From Discostella pseudostelligera (taxonomy: Eukaryota; Bacillariophyta; Thalassiosirophyceae; Thalassiosirales; Thalassiosiraceae), in assembly GCA_036940085.1 (NCBI GenBank), contig JALLBK010000672.1, forward strand, positions 1 through 19,076: 19,076 nucleotides of DNA, read 5' to 3'. The translations under genes were made by a program, and so were the position numbers. Positions 8,092 through 17,037 of the stretch are shown piece after piece (positions within the stretch are counted from its first letter, which is position 1; each line of letters opens with the position of its first letter). Below the pieces are notes generated by a model, which worked only from the letters and a program-made list of their open reading frames with translations, had not been told where the DNA came from and searched no databases.

Positions 8092-9774
8092 ATGATGTTG
8101 TCTGGAATAAAGACAGGGAAGCGAAAGAGGCCAATCTCCTCCGGAGCCGTTGGCGCTCCTATTAGTGATCGTAGTGCCGCTGTTGCTCCAACTACGGCGG
8201 CGGCTGATGGTGCCGGCACTGGTACTGCTGCTGTTGCTGTTGGTGGTGGCGGCGGCAGTAACAGCAATCAATCTGCTGCCGAGGCACTGCGCAGGAGCCT
8301 CCAAGTTGACGACGGCAACAAATCCAAACAACATGACGAATTAGATATTCAATCCAATCTCCACGCTCGTGCAACTTCCTTCAAAAATAATGAAATGGTC
8401 GTCCAAGGCATGCAAAATCGTGGTAGAATCTCCAACGATGTTGTTACGGCGAAGTCACAGGCCGATTATGAAACAATTGTCATCCATTCCGACAGTGCTG
8501 CTATGGGAAATAAAAGAACCATCCAATATGAACATGAGCATAACATTCGATACAATTCAAAAGGGAAATTATCACGTCATGCCCATGATCAGCTACGACA
8601 AAAGTCAGAACAAGACATGACCATTAATGAAATGGTGGCACAAGAAAAACGACAGCATGCCAATGACAACAACAACATGGATGACAATTATTTGCGCAAT
8701 GTAATAAAGATGGGGAGCAAGGGATACAAAAAGCTCGAGAAGGCTATGGGTATCCATTCACGCTCGGGTGCCGATGAGGATGATTACTTGCAAGATGCAT
8801 CCACGTTGCACAACCTATATCGATCGAACGATGATAAATTATCTCCCGCAGAATTGGAAGCTCGATCCAAATCACGTCAGATTGCTCATCATGATACATT
8901 GTCCAAGTGGACTGCCAAGAGTTGGTGGTGGATGGAATCACCATCATTTGATAAGAAGTATTTGATTGCATTGGGAGAGAAGGTTAGTTTGGTCATGACC
9001 CCGTCGCATCGACGATTGCATCAGCCGCAGCAGAAATCTTCTTCCAGAAATGGTGGTAGTAGCAGCAGTGGTGGTGGTGGTGTGTGGGAGGGTAGACAAT
9101 GTTATATTGTACCGTTACCATACAGCGAATCCTTCGTTGCTTTGGATGAAGAAGTTTGGTATGAAGTGAAACGATTTCAAAGAGCATTGCGACAAATGTT
9201 TTTGAAGGAGGGGAGGGGTGTGATATTTCTCGAAACTGTCATGAGGACTACTCGCTCAGCGTCGGGAGGGGCCGGAAGTGGGGTGGGAGGAGGTACGGCA
9301 TTGCAAGCAATGATGGATGTTATTCCCGTACCACTCTCAGTGGAGCGTGATGCACCATTGTATTTCAGGAGCGCTTTGGCCGAGGTGGCACAGGAGTGGG
9401 GAACTCATGGCTTGAAACCCATTACGTTGGATGGGCAGAAGAAGACGTTACGGAACTCCGTTCCGAAGATGGGGTTTCCCTACTTTTACTGTGGATGGGG
9501 AGACGACGAGGGGTATGTCCAGCTGATTGAAAATGAGGATGATGGCGACGATGTCGGAGATGATGGAGGAGGTGGCGGTGGTGGCATGAGAGGAGGAGGT
9601 GGATCGAAACGCTTCTCAAGAGACTTTGGAATAGATATCATTGGAGGAATGATGGACTGTGATCCTATTCGATTTCAACGAAAGAGTCTATCGGGAGATG
9701 GAGATCGAAGCGAGTTAGTTCAGTTTTGTGAAAAATGGAAAGAGTTTGATTGGACGTTAGAATTGGATGAATAG
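8092..9774 (+). CDS. CWF19/CwfJ-like splicing factor homologue (CWF19L2 type) lacking the Cys/His ligands
   Basis: 560 aa, single exon. The N-terminal ~265 residues are low complexity (Ala/Gly/Asn/Gln rich) with a basic helix NYLRNVIKMGSKGYKKLEKA. The CwfJ C-terminal domain 1 spans about 270-385: SPSFDKKYLIALGEKVSLVM, QCYIVPL, LDEEVWYEVKRFQRAL, GVIFLETVM. Domain 2 spans about 405-556: DVIPVPLS, APLYFRSALAEVAQEW, RNSVPKMGFPYF, GYVQLIE, FGIDIIGGMMD, WKEFDWT. This family works with the spliceosome or lariat-debranching machinery. The family's CxxC before the first strand and the His in GHC and PLxH are here S/W, RQC and PLPY, so the zinc/HIT-like centre is gone. Three Gly-rich insertions (about 320-331, 391-401, 491-504) lengthen the domains. 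Start may be the first or second of two adjacent ATGs. Confidence 0.9.
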   Translation: MMLSGIKTGKRKRPISSGAVGAPISDRSAAVAPTTAAADGAGTGTAAVAVGGGGGSNSNQSAAEALRRSLQVDDGNKSKQHDELDIQSNLHARATSFKNNEMVVQGMQNRGRISNDVVTAKSQADYETIVIHSDSAAMGNKRTIQYEHEHNIRYNSKGKLSRHAHDQLRQKSEQDMTINEMVAQEKRQHANDNNNMDDNYLRNVIKMGSKGYKKLEKAMGIHSRSGADEDDYLQDASTLHNLYRSNDDKLSPAELEARSKSRQIAHHDTLSKWTAKSWWWMESPSFDKKYLIALGEKVSLVMTPSHRRLHQPQQKSSSRNGGSSSSGGGGVWEGRQCYIVPLPYSESFVALDEEVWYEVKRFQRALRQMFLKEGRGVIFLETVMRTTRSASGGAGSGVGGGTALQAMMDVIPVPLSVERDAPLYFRSALAEVAQEWGTHGLKPITLDGQKKTLRNSVPKMGFPYFYCGWGDDEGYVQLIENEDDGDDVGDDGGGGGGGMRGGGGSKRFSRDFGIDIIGGMMDCDPIRFQRKSLSGDGDRSELVQFCEKWKEFDWTLELDE

Positions 9775-9967
9775 AGAGATTAGGTATGTTCATGTGTACT
9801 TGTTCTAATACGTTGGTATTGGATATTAATTGATACTTCGGTTCTATTGAAATTTGCTTTGAACCATGCCTATGACAGGACTCTGTTTGGACTATCTAAC
9901 ACTCACTGACAACGTTCAGTCATCCCTGAGCATTGAAGAATAAACAATGAAATAGAAACATCATGCA

Positions 9968-11183
9968 TCAATGGGCTGCTTCGAGTTTTGGCTGCTCCAG
10001 AGCGTTCATCTGCATTCCGATTTCGGCTTCAGTCGGCTTCAAATCATCCCGTTCATCTGCATTTGCCAAGTCTTCATCAGTTGTCTCTTTCGTCTCTTCA
10101 TATTGCATTTGACCAAAATGTGTAAACAACACATCGCGCTCGATGGCAGTCATACGATCAGTTGTCGCTAAATAGTCAGCAAATGATTCCGGATCTCTTC
10201 CAATGACTCTGTGAGTATCACCCTTGGGAAACGCCTCCTCGATTCCTGTCGCCTTGATCTTTTCTAGTGCAGCTGTTTGGGCGTCAAAGAAACTGAGTGG
10301 CTTTTCGACGTATTCGATCCTGATGCCGAGTTGATCCGTGAGAATATTGGCGACGTCTTGATCCGTGATGGGCATCGGTCCAGTCAATGTGTAGATCTGT
10401 CGTTTGGAAGTCTTGTTCAAGATAGCATCCACCGCCACATCCGCTACATCGTTGGGGCTGACGTAGTTGACTCCTTTACCGTCAGAAGCACCATGAAGCT
10501 GATGATTCTCTGTCAATGCCTTCCTCTCGAATTTGAGGTGGAAGATATTGGACATCAGATGCGACGCGCAAATAATTGTGACATCAAAGTTCGAGTGGCG
10601 TACAAGATCGCCATCACAAAGTGCGTGCTTGTGGACGAATGGAACGTCATGGAACCCATCATATGCGGCATTATCTGGGTCACCATAATGCAGGCTGGGG
10701 TGCTGTTCTGACTTAGGCTTCATTGAATGGTAGAACGAGAGTTTTACGATACGTCTCACGTGATTTGCGGAGCAAGACTTGAGAAACCTCGGGAACTTTT
10801 CATCCCAGGCACTGGAGTTCAATGGAAGAGTTACAAATACCGTTTTCACATCTTTCCTGCGTGGTAGGGAGTTGGTTGTGAATTATTCAATGCAATGCGG
10901 TTGTGACGACTTCATGAATTGAATGATAGACTCACAGAGCAGCAGAATAGGTAGACTCGTCTCCCCAAACAAATGGCACCCTTTCCATATTACTTGTTGG
11001 ATCTTTTTCCTTGAGCGGAGTTCTTGCACCCACGCGCACACCAGCAACCCCTGCGTCCACCAAACTCTTTACAACCCTGTGCCCTACGGCATCCGATCCA
11101 TCGAGGATTAGGATACGACCGTCATGTTCACAACCTACGGTTCTCCCTAGATGAAAGACCTTCTTAATCGCTGCGAGCTTCAT
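9968..11183 (-). CDS. NmrA-like / NAD(P)-binding Rossmann-fold protein, two exons
   Basis: Exon 1 is 11183-10936, intron 10935-10857 (79 bp, GTGAGT...GCAG, phase 2), exon 2 is 10856-9968; 378 aa. The join reads STYSAAL-KDVKTVFVTLP, as expected for an NmrA-type fold where the third strand precedes VFVTLP. The dinucleotide-binding loop is RILILDGSDAVGHRVV (23-38), a variant of the usual GATGxxG. Later features: RIVKLSFYHS, the substrate-pocket stretch FDVTIICASHLMSNI, YVSPNDVADVAVDAIL, and YTLTGPMPITDQDVANIL, all typical of NmrA/quinone-oxidoreductase-2-like proteins that sense or use NAD(P)H. The C-terminal ~40 residues are acidic. The catalytic role is unknown. I chose ATG 11183 over the in-frame 11225 because the latter only adds a short non-conserved stretch. 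No targeting signal is evident. Confidence 0.85.
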
Positions 11184-11549
11184 TTTTTTGGATTTTATGT
11201 GTGGAGAAAGAAATACGAGCGACAAGAGTTTGCCGATGAGAACTCTAATGTCAGTGGAATTCTCGTGTCAGACACTTCCACTCTCTGAGTATCTTTCACC
11301 TTGTCACACATCATAATATTTCAACAGCGAGGCTTCCTCTAGATGTTTTCACAACATTGACACTGTGCGTGGTCACTTTCTCCAAGTCGCTGAGTATTCC
11401 ATTCTTATGCTGGATGGCTGATCAGTTCTTGTTCCAATTTAGGTTTGAAGTAGCAGGTTACCTTGTTTCGCCTGAACTGGCGCAAGAGTTTCACTAGAAA
11501 TTCTAGAAATGTTCTACAACAATGGCATCATTGTTTACTAGGAGTACAA
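11184..11549. other. Intergenic region upstream of the NmrA-like gene
   Basis: 366 bp separating the start of the NmrA-like gene from the end of the HSF gene, both on the minus strand. It should contain the NmrA-like promoter. I see no recognisable gene, repeat or RNA. Confidence 0.5.
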
Positions 11550-12553
11550 TTATACCAATCCTGAAGCGTTTGTTTGCTTCCTTCCAGTGACTGAACAAAA
11601 ACTGCTGCTCCACTGGTAGGGCTGAACAGCTGGCTTTCCTGAGACCACACCTACTGCCGAAGAAAGACGGTGGCCCTCAAACTGAATCGGATGATAGGGC
11701 AGCGGAAAATGCTCCTGAATGTCATAGAAATTTGGTTCTGCCTCCACGTGCGGGAGCAACTTGCCTTTATTGGGCGCTACTCGCTTCAAAAGTACCGTGA
11801 GATGAGGAAGCCCTTTCAAGAAGCATTCGTGATAGTAGGCGTTATAATCATTTCCAGCCTGATGCAGACGCTTGAAGCCCCAACCAAAATCTGGCGAGTG
11901 AAAGTTTCATATTTGCTCTGCCCAAAGTATTTAGGCACGACGTCCCGAATAAGAAGCTCTTTATTGTGTATCTTCCATACCCTACCATGTGGCTGGACGA
12001 AAATGAAATTGGAGCGTGAGAACGATGCAGATCGGGGTGACGAGATCAAACAAAACTATTATCCTGAATCACAAGTTACTCTTACCATCCATGAGATGAT
12101 CTGTCTTTCAAGAGTTACGATATGATGTAAATTATCGATTATTAGAGCATCTAGCACACTGATCAGGTTGCTACGACATCATGTTCATCTTATTGACTTA
12201 CGCGAGCATATTCAGGATTGGAGAGAATCTGGTGCAATTTACTCGGGAAGGTAGAAAACCCGCTTTCGAGTAGGAAGTTCCTCTAAAGGGAAATTAGAGA
12301 AATCTCGATACGTATGATCAACGCGACGCCGCGGCGGAGCTCGATATACTGTCTGCGCCAAATGCTTCTGAGGAAGGGGAGGATCACTTGTTTGATACCC
12401 ATTAAATGATCCATTCCCAAGAAAACTCTGGGCGGTAGTAGTAGTGGCTCTCATTTCGACTTCTGCTTGGCAGTGCAGTGTTTGATTTCCAGAATATGTG
12501 TACATCCTCGAGCTAGAGAGTGAGATGAGTGCGTTCATTGAGCTGTGTCGCAT
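11550..12553 (-). CDS. Heat shock factor (HSF DNA-binding domain) gene with a microexon and two apparent frameshifts
   Basis: A winged-helix HSF transcription factor. Exon 1 is 12553-12202, intron 12201-12101 (101 bp, GTAAGT...ACAG), microexon 12100-12086 (15 nt, IISWM), intron 12085-11993 (93 bp, GTAAGA...CCAG), exon 3 is 11992-11550. The domain reads TFPSKLHQILSNPEYAR, IISWM, PHGRVWKIHNKELL, VPKYFGQSKYETFTRQ, WGFKRLHQAGNDYNAYYHE, FLKGLPHL, a near-complete HSF domain. Two shifts break the frame: one extra base around 12250-12265 (between LPTRKR and FSTFPSKL), and one missing base around 11890-11882 (between TRQ and WGFKRL). They cancel, so everything downstream is in frame to a stop at 11550. 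Either the gene is a recent pseudogene or the draft sequence has two indel errors; conserved splice sites favour the latter slightly. No oligomerisation coiled coil is obvious. Confidence 0.82.
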
Positions 12554-13042
12554 CGCATGTATCGAATGATACTGAATGATAGTATGGAATCGAGGATTGA
12601 GGGTATGGTAGGTAGATACTGGCTCGCTCCGTTACGTATCGAGATCTGCAATCGTCAACTATATCTTTCTTGGCATGATCTGTCATACGCCACTATTAGA
12701 TAATTCTCCGTGAGAACAACGACACCACAAGAGATTCAAGTGACAGAGATGACAGATAGATGAGTGCTTCGCACCGTGCAATCTCTCGAAGAGATAGCAA
12801 CAGAATCTCCCATCCACTTCTACAACAGATGAAAGACATTCCAAGATAATCTACGATATTCCAAGCCAAGCCAAGCGAGAGAGAAGATTAGTGTTGCCAT
12901 CTTTCCTTTTCTCCAGCACGAGATGATATGCCTGCCTCTGGCCTCTCACCGAGTGTCTGCGGAAAGCTGCAAACTGCTACGAAGATTGGGGATTGGGACA
13001 GGTTAACTGATGCCCAATGGATTCATGAATCGAATCATGATA
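12554..13042. other. Intergenic region upstream of the HSF gene
   Basis: 489 bp between the HSF gene start and the 3' end of the S49 protease gene, both on the minus strand. No gene, RNA or strong repeat is recognised; a short CCAAG tandem (three units) sits near 12860-12880. Confidence 0.5.
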
Positions 13043-15589
13043 TTACTTGTTGGGTGCGCCCTGAATTCGGACAGTCGTGATGCCTTGCTCTGTCCACGCC
13101 AGGAAAGACGATGCCGCTCGAAGAACCAAATTCTTGAACACATCGATCAAACCACCATTCTCAACCATCGCACGGTATGAATTCATGCGATGCTGGGGAG
13201 AAGGACCGCCAAAGAAACTCCACAACCCCATCGGTCTATGGTAGTTTATCAGCTTCATCACCCTTGCTCCGTGCCGCATTCTTTCGGAGATGTACTCATC
13301 GCTTGTAATGAGTCGATCGACCAATCCAAGTTTGATAGCCTGGACTCCGAGGAAGACATCGCCAGTTGCTACTTGATCCATGATATGTTCCGTATTTGAT
13401 TCATCACCATCATTATCACTCGCACCAAGTTGAAAGTACTTTCCCGCTTGCTTTGGGAAAGCACCAGACAGTACAGCTTCGGCGAAAGCCTCCTTCCTTG
13501 CTAATGCCACGTGATCACGAAATGCGTCGTGGATTCGATCGACCATGAGCTGCATTGCAATTACACCCTCCTTTGTTACATCCCCGATCATGCCCACTGG
13601 ATTCTTCATTTTCCCGCCACGAAACACGTAAGGACGAATCCCATACCCTTCCAGAGTTTTTTGCACATTGAGAGATTGGCCGATTACACCTATTGAACCA
13701 ACCATCGCAAACGGTGCACAATATAATTGACCGGGAGAGGACATGCATGCCATCATATACCCTCCAGATGCAGCAATGGAATCGATGCATATTGTCAGTT
13801 TGACGTTTGGATTAGACCGCAGACGTTGGAGATGGGATGCAGCGAGTCCATATTGTGATACACCTCCGCCCGGAGACTCCAGGAGTACAATTACCTCCAC
13901 GACTGGTTCGGGTGTTGCTGGTGTAGAATTCGGTTGAGTGGCATTACTAAGGCGGTCGACGATGTCCGTGCTGTCTGTGACTGTTGCATCTGGCGTAGTT
14001 GCGTTTGTTCCATTCATTGAAAGGTCTCCACCACTTCCTTGTTCATTGTTAGATGGTGTGCTTTCTTCCGTGAAGGCCAAATAATGAGTAATGAAGTTAA
14101 TCTGATCCCGAATGCTCTCCATTCTAGATGCCTGAGTATCAAGCTTCGTCATATCCAGTATTATCACTGTCCCATTATTGTATTCACTTGGATAACAATT
14201 CGTTGGACTTGGCAATGTACTTTTCTTGTCAGAAGCCGATGGAGCCTGTGCTGGCAATGGTGACTTGCGCGATGATGTTATCAGTGAGACCAATGACGCC
14301 ACACCACCACCAGAATTGTTCGATGTCCAATGACCACCTCCCCCGGTGGAAGCTCCTGTCGCTGCAGATACCATGGAATGAGTATCCAATGCCTTTCGAT
14401 ACGCACCCCAATCTCGAAAGTATCGTTCATTTAATAGTTCAAATGTGTAATGCTGTTCCAACGGTGGCAAATATGCCATTCGCTTTGCCAAGTCGGAATC
14501 TCCCCGTCCAAAGAGTAGGAAGAGGAGGTTCCCCATGGGACTGTCAGGGTCGGGTGGCATCCCACCTCCTCCACTACTTGTTACTCCTAGTAGTATGCGT
14601 AGGAGCATGGGTAGGATAAAATAGGATATATTCCGTGGCAGGAGAAGGAAGATTGAGAGAAGTATCAGCAGTGGAAGAATGGAAGGAGTGCGATGTCGTT
14701 TCGATAGTGGGGTTGATTGCTTCTGATCCAACGATTTGGTTGCATTCTGATTCTTTGTCATGTCATCCCTCTTTCCATTGTCATCATTCGATAAGGCAAT
14801 TGAGTTGACAGTATCATCATGAGCACGTGATGGTAAAAAGTATCTCCGTACAACCTCGACAACCAATATAAGTTTGGGAACATCTGTTGACCAATTGATC
14901 TTAATTTTTCGTTGGGATGTGATGGGATCCACTACTGTTGGAATAAGATGATAGTGACATGCCAACTCGAAAATATCTGACCGAAAGGCTATAATTGCTA
15001 GTAGTATGTAGGCGTGGACTTGATGTTGCCTGGCAAATTGCATGATACGTTTGTTGATGCTACTTTTGTGGGATTTGGAGCTTGGGTGCTCAGTTGTGGA
15101 TTTGCGACTTCGAAGAATTCTTGAATTGCCACTTTTGGGATTGTGTGATGTCGGTTTGGCATCTAGCGATGAATTAATCTCATCAGCGTTTTCTGGGTTG
15201 ACTTCGTCAACACTTTCATCGTCTTCATCGCTGCTGCTGTCGGTGTCAGCCCCATCATCATTGCGACTACGAAGATCTACGTCAGCGGCAGCGACATCAT
15301 AATCGGGATTTTCCTCAATACCACTCCCACTTCCTCCACCACGAATCCTTGAAAGAATGATGGTGGCATCGTAATGCGTAGGTAATGGCACAGCCTCACT
15401 TCTTGCGCGGCGACGTCGGCGGGGTACAAATAATTCTCTGCCCATCAGAAGTGATGCAGCCGCATCAACACCCCTGCCGCTGCCGCTGCCTCCATCGCCG
15501 AACTCAATGCCAAGTTTCGCATCGACAGGAGCTATTAGCAGATAGGCGGCCAATAGGAGCAATAAGTAGGCCGGCATTATTCCCATCAT
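13043..15589 (-). CDS. S49-family serine protease (SohB/SppA-like), membrane-anchored
   Basis: 848 aa, single exon. A signal peptide (MMGIMPAYLLLLLAAYLL, cleavage about VDA|K at 24) is followed by a long acidic Ser/Asp-rich region (90-145). Hydrophobic segments lie near 191-215, 238-250 and 303-337, so it is probably membrane-bound in the secretory or plastid envelope system. The protease domain spans about 470-775: VIILDM, VEVIVLLESPGGGVSQYGLA, the nucleophile region CIDSIAASGGYMMAC with Ser608, APFAMVGSIGVIGQ, and FRGGKMKNP where K660 or K662 should be the general base, then QVATGDVFLGVQAIKLGLVD. The GYGLAAS/ASGGYMMAC wording is closer to SohB than to SppA. A SohB domain is ~300 residues, so the first ~450 are a lineage-specific extension. 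No ASAF motif is seen, so plastid import is not supported. It shares a divergent promoter with the cupin gene. Confidence 0.92.
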   Translation of the reverse strand: MMGIMPAYLLLLLAAYLLIAPVDAKLGIEFGDGGSGSGRGVDAAASLLMGRELFVPRRRRRARSEAVPLPTHYDATIILSRIRGGGSGSGIEENPDYDVAAADVDLRSRNDDGADTDSSSDEDDESVDEVNPENADEINSSLDAKPTSHNPKSGNSRILRSRKSTTEHPSSKSHKSSINKRIMQFARQHQVHAYILLAIIAFRSDIFELACHYHLIPTVVDPITSQRKIKINWSTDVPKLILVVEVVRRYFLPSRAHDDTVNSIALSNDDNGKRDDMTKNQNATKSLDQKQSTPLSKRHRTPSILPLLILLSIFLLLPRNISYFILPMLLRILLGVTSSGGGGMPPDPDSPMGNLLFLLFGRGDSDLAKRMAYLPPLEQHYTFELLNERYFRDWGAYRKALDTHSMVSAATGASTGGGGHWTSNNSGGGVASLVSLITSSRKSPLPAQAPSASDKKSTLPSPTNCYPSEYNNGTVIILDMTKLDTQASRMESIRDQINFITHYLAFTEESTPSNNEQGSGGDLSMNGTNATTPDATVTDSTDIVDRLSNATQPNSTPATPEPVVEVIVLLESPGGGVSQYGLAASHLQRLRSNPNVKLTICIDSIAASGGYMMACMSSPGQLYCAPFAMVGSIGVIGQSLNVQKTLEGYGIRPYVFRGGKMKNPVGMIGDVTKEGVIAMQLMVDRIHDAFRDHVALARKEAFAEAVLSGAFPKQAGKYFQLGASDNDGDESNTEHIMDQVATGDVFLGVQAIKLGLVDRLITSDEYISERMRHGARVMKLINYHRPMGLWSFFGGPSPQHRMNSYRAMVENGGLIDVFKNLVLRAASSFLAWTEQGITTVRIQGAPNK

Positions 15590-16043
15590 GATACAATAAG
15601 GTGCCTACCTCAATCATCCGTCAGGGGTGGGGAAGCAAAAAATGAAAACGAAGTGTGGTTAAGATGGCGGGAAGAAGAAGTGTCTGGCGATGACAACAAC
15701 ATGGCATGTGAAAATGGCGGGATGGCGGGAAGAAGATCTGGTGTTGATGTGAAAATGGCGGGGAAAAATTGGCGGGAAGAAGTCATGGCGATGACGTGGC
15801 GGTGAAGTGAAATAGCGGGAAGAAGAATGGCTATGACGTGGCGATTGAGGAGAACATGGCGGGAAGAAGTCCATCATCGCCGCCCGCCCGCCCGCCCGCC
15901 GGCCGGCCATCGCTCCGCCATCACCATCACATCAGATCAGATCACATCACTACCCACTACCACTCCTTACTAGGAGTACTATTTACTACTTACTACTACT
16001 ACCGACCGTGCTTCCACTAAATTTCATCTACTGAACCAACGGC
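15590..16043. other. Divergent promoter region between the S49 protease and cupin-DUF952 genes
   Basis: 454 bp with no gene. It holds the GGCGGGAAGAAG repeat array (15666-15869), TGACGTGG (bZIP-like) motifs near 15792 and 15834, a CCCG-rich run near 15880-15907, and ATCAC/TACTAC simple sequence before the cupin start. Confidence 0.75.
15666..15869 (+). repeat. Tandem array of E2F-like GCGGGAAGAAG units
   Basis: GCGGGAAGAAG occurs five times in the same orientation, starting at 15667, 15725, 15772, 15815 and 15859; four are preceded by G (GGCGGGAA). Spacings are 58, 47, 43 and 44 bp. Further GGCGGG cores lie at 15716 and 15757. Between units the sequence TGGC(G/T)ATGACGTGGCG recurs, so the array is an imperfect ~44-bp minisatellite. 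GGCGGGAA is the reverse complement of the E2F/DP core TTCCCGCC, suggesting cell-cycle control, but this is inferred from motif alone. Confidence 0.7.
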
Positions 16044-17009
16044 ATGTCCTCCATCAGCGGTGGCATCCGTCTCGTCGGACAAGCTATCAAGGTGGTAGAA
16101 CATGATGGCCTGACTATCGAAGAAATCATCGGCAATGTCGCCACTCGAAATGATGACGCATCACTTGCGCTCGTGTCCATCACAAATCCAACCTGTGAAC
16201 CGTGGCTTACGCTCCACTATGACGAGTGGATACATGTCCTGGAAGGATACATCGAGTTATTGCACCATGCTGAGAATGCTAGTAATAATGACGATCATGA
16301 TGATGTTGCTAATAGTAATAGATCGCCAATGAAGACAGTTGTGAGAAAAGGTCAGACAGTATTCATCCCAAAGGGTAGTCGAATGCAGCCAGTATTTCCA
16401 GTACCAGCCAAGTATATACCACTATGCATCCCAGCTTTCTCTCCCGATCGTTGTGTCCGTGAGGAAGGAACCGAGGGAGAATTGTCATCTGTGTCAGCTA
16501 GATTGAATGAACTTCATCAAGCCGGCCAAAGTACTACCTCCGATACTCTTCCATCGTCAGCAGAAGAAGTGAATGTACAATTCAAGCACATCCAAGTTAT
16601 ATATCACATGTGCCAAAAATCACTCTACGACAAATCCATCTCGAACCAAACTGCCTATTTCCCACCCACCTTTATTCAAGATGGACGGTTCACACATGCC
16701 TCGGCTATACCAGCCACATTACTCAATACCGCCAATCATTTCTACAGTGGTACGTTGCCAGCAAATGAAGAATGGATATGTCTCGAACTAGATCGTGAGG
16801 TATTAGAAAAGAAATTGGGAATTGTAACATTATTCGAATGCGCCAAGGCAGTAGGTGATATTGATACCGATAAAGATTGGAGACGATTGGTGTTTCCGCA
16901 TATTTTTGGCGGCATACCTGCCCATGTGGAGGGTGTTGTGACGAACATTTACAATATGGTGAGGAATAGTGATGGTACCTTTCTAAGTATTGATGGTTTG
17001 GTTGATTAA
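16044..17009 (+). CDS. Cupin-DUF952 fusion protein
   Basis: 321 aa, single exon. Residues 1-140 form a cupin: EPWLTLHYDEWIHVLEGYIE (52-71), a degenerate cupin motif 1, then GQTVFIPKGSR (103-113) and VFPVPAKYIPLCIPAFSPDR, resembling cupins of the EutQ or ethanolamine-utilisation-like type. An Asn/Asp-rich insertion (76-92) sits between the two motifs. Residues 183-310 match DUF952: IQVIYHMCQKSLYD, DGRFTHASA (the GFIHxS-like signature), ANHFYSG, WICLELDRE, and FPHIFGGIP (284-292). Both domains occur in small-molecule enzymes or binding proteins, and no substrate is known for the fusion. The spacer (141-180) is Ser-rich. It is transcribed from the E2F-like array promoter and converges on the carrier gene; an AATAAA lies at 17019-17024, inside the 28-bp gap between the two stops. 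Confidence 0.85.
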   Translation: MSSISGGIRLVGQAIKVVEHDGLTIEEIIGNVATRNDDASLALVSITNPTCEPWLTLHYDEWIHVLEGYIELLHHAENASNNDDHDDVANSNRSPMKTVVRKGQTVFIPKGSRMQPVFPVPAKYIPLCIPAFSPDRCVREEGTEGELSSVSARLNELHQAGQSTTSDTLPSSAEEVNVQFKHIQVIYHMCQKSLYDKSISNQTAYFPPTFIQDGRFTHASAIPATLLNTANHFYSGTLPANEEWICLELDREVLEKKLGIVTLFECAKAVGDIDTDKDWRRLVFPHIFGGIPAHVEGVVTNIYNMVRNSDGTFLSIDGLVD

Positions 17010-17037
17010 AATGTAATCAATAAATCGTATGTGAAAC

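Noticed and set aside
7718..8334. Minus-strand open frames across the 7.6-8.3 kb divergent promoter and the CWF19-like start
   Set aside because: No recognisable motif; they overlap the low-complexity start of the CWF19-like gene.
11816..12049. Separate minus-strand protein at the HSF locus
   Set aside because: It is HSF exon 3 read through an intron at one end and past the frameshift at the other, not an independent gene.
15659..15910. Minus-strand frame rich in Pro/His/Ser over the promoter repeat array
   Set aside because: Produced by translation of the GCGGGAAGAAG repeats; not a gene.
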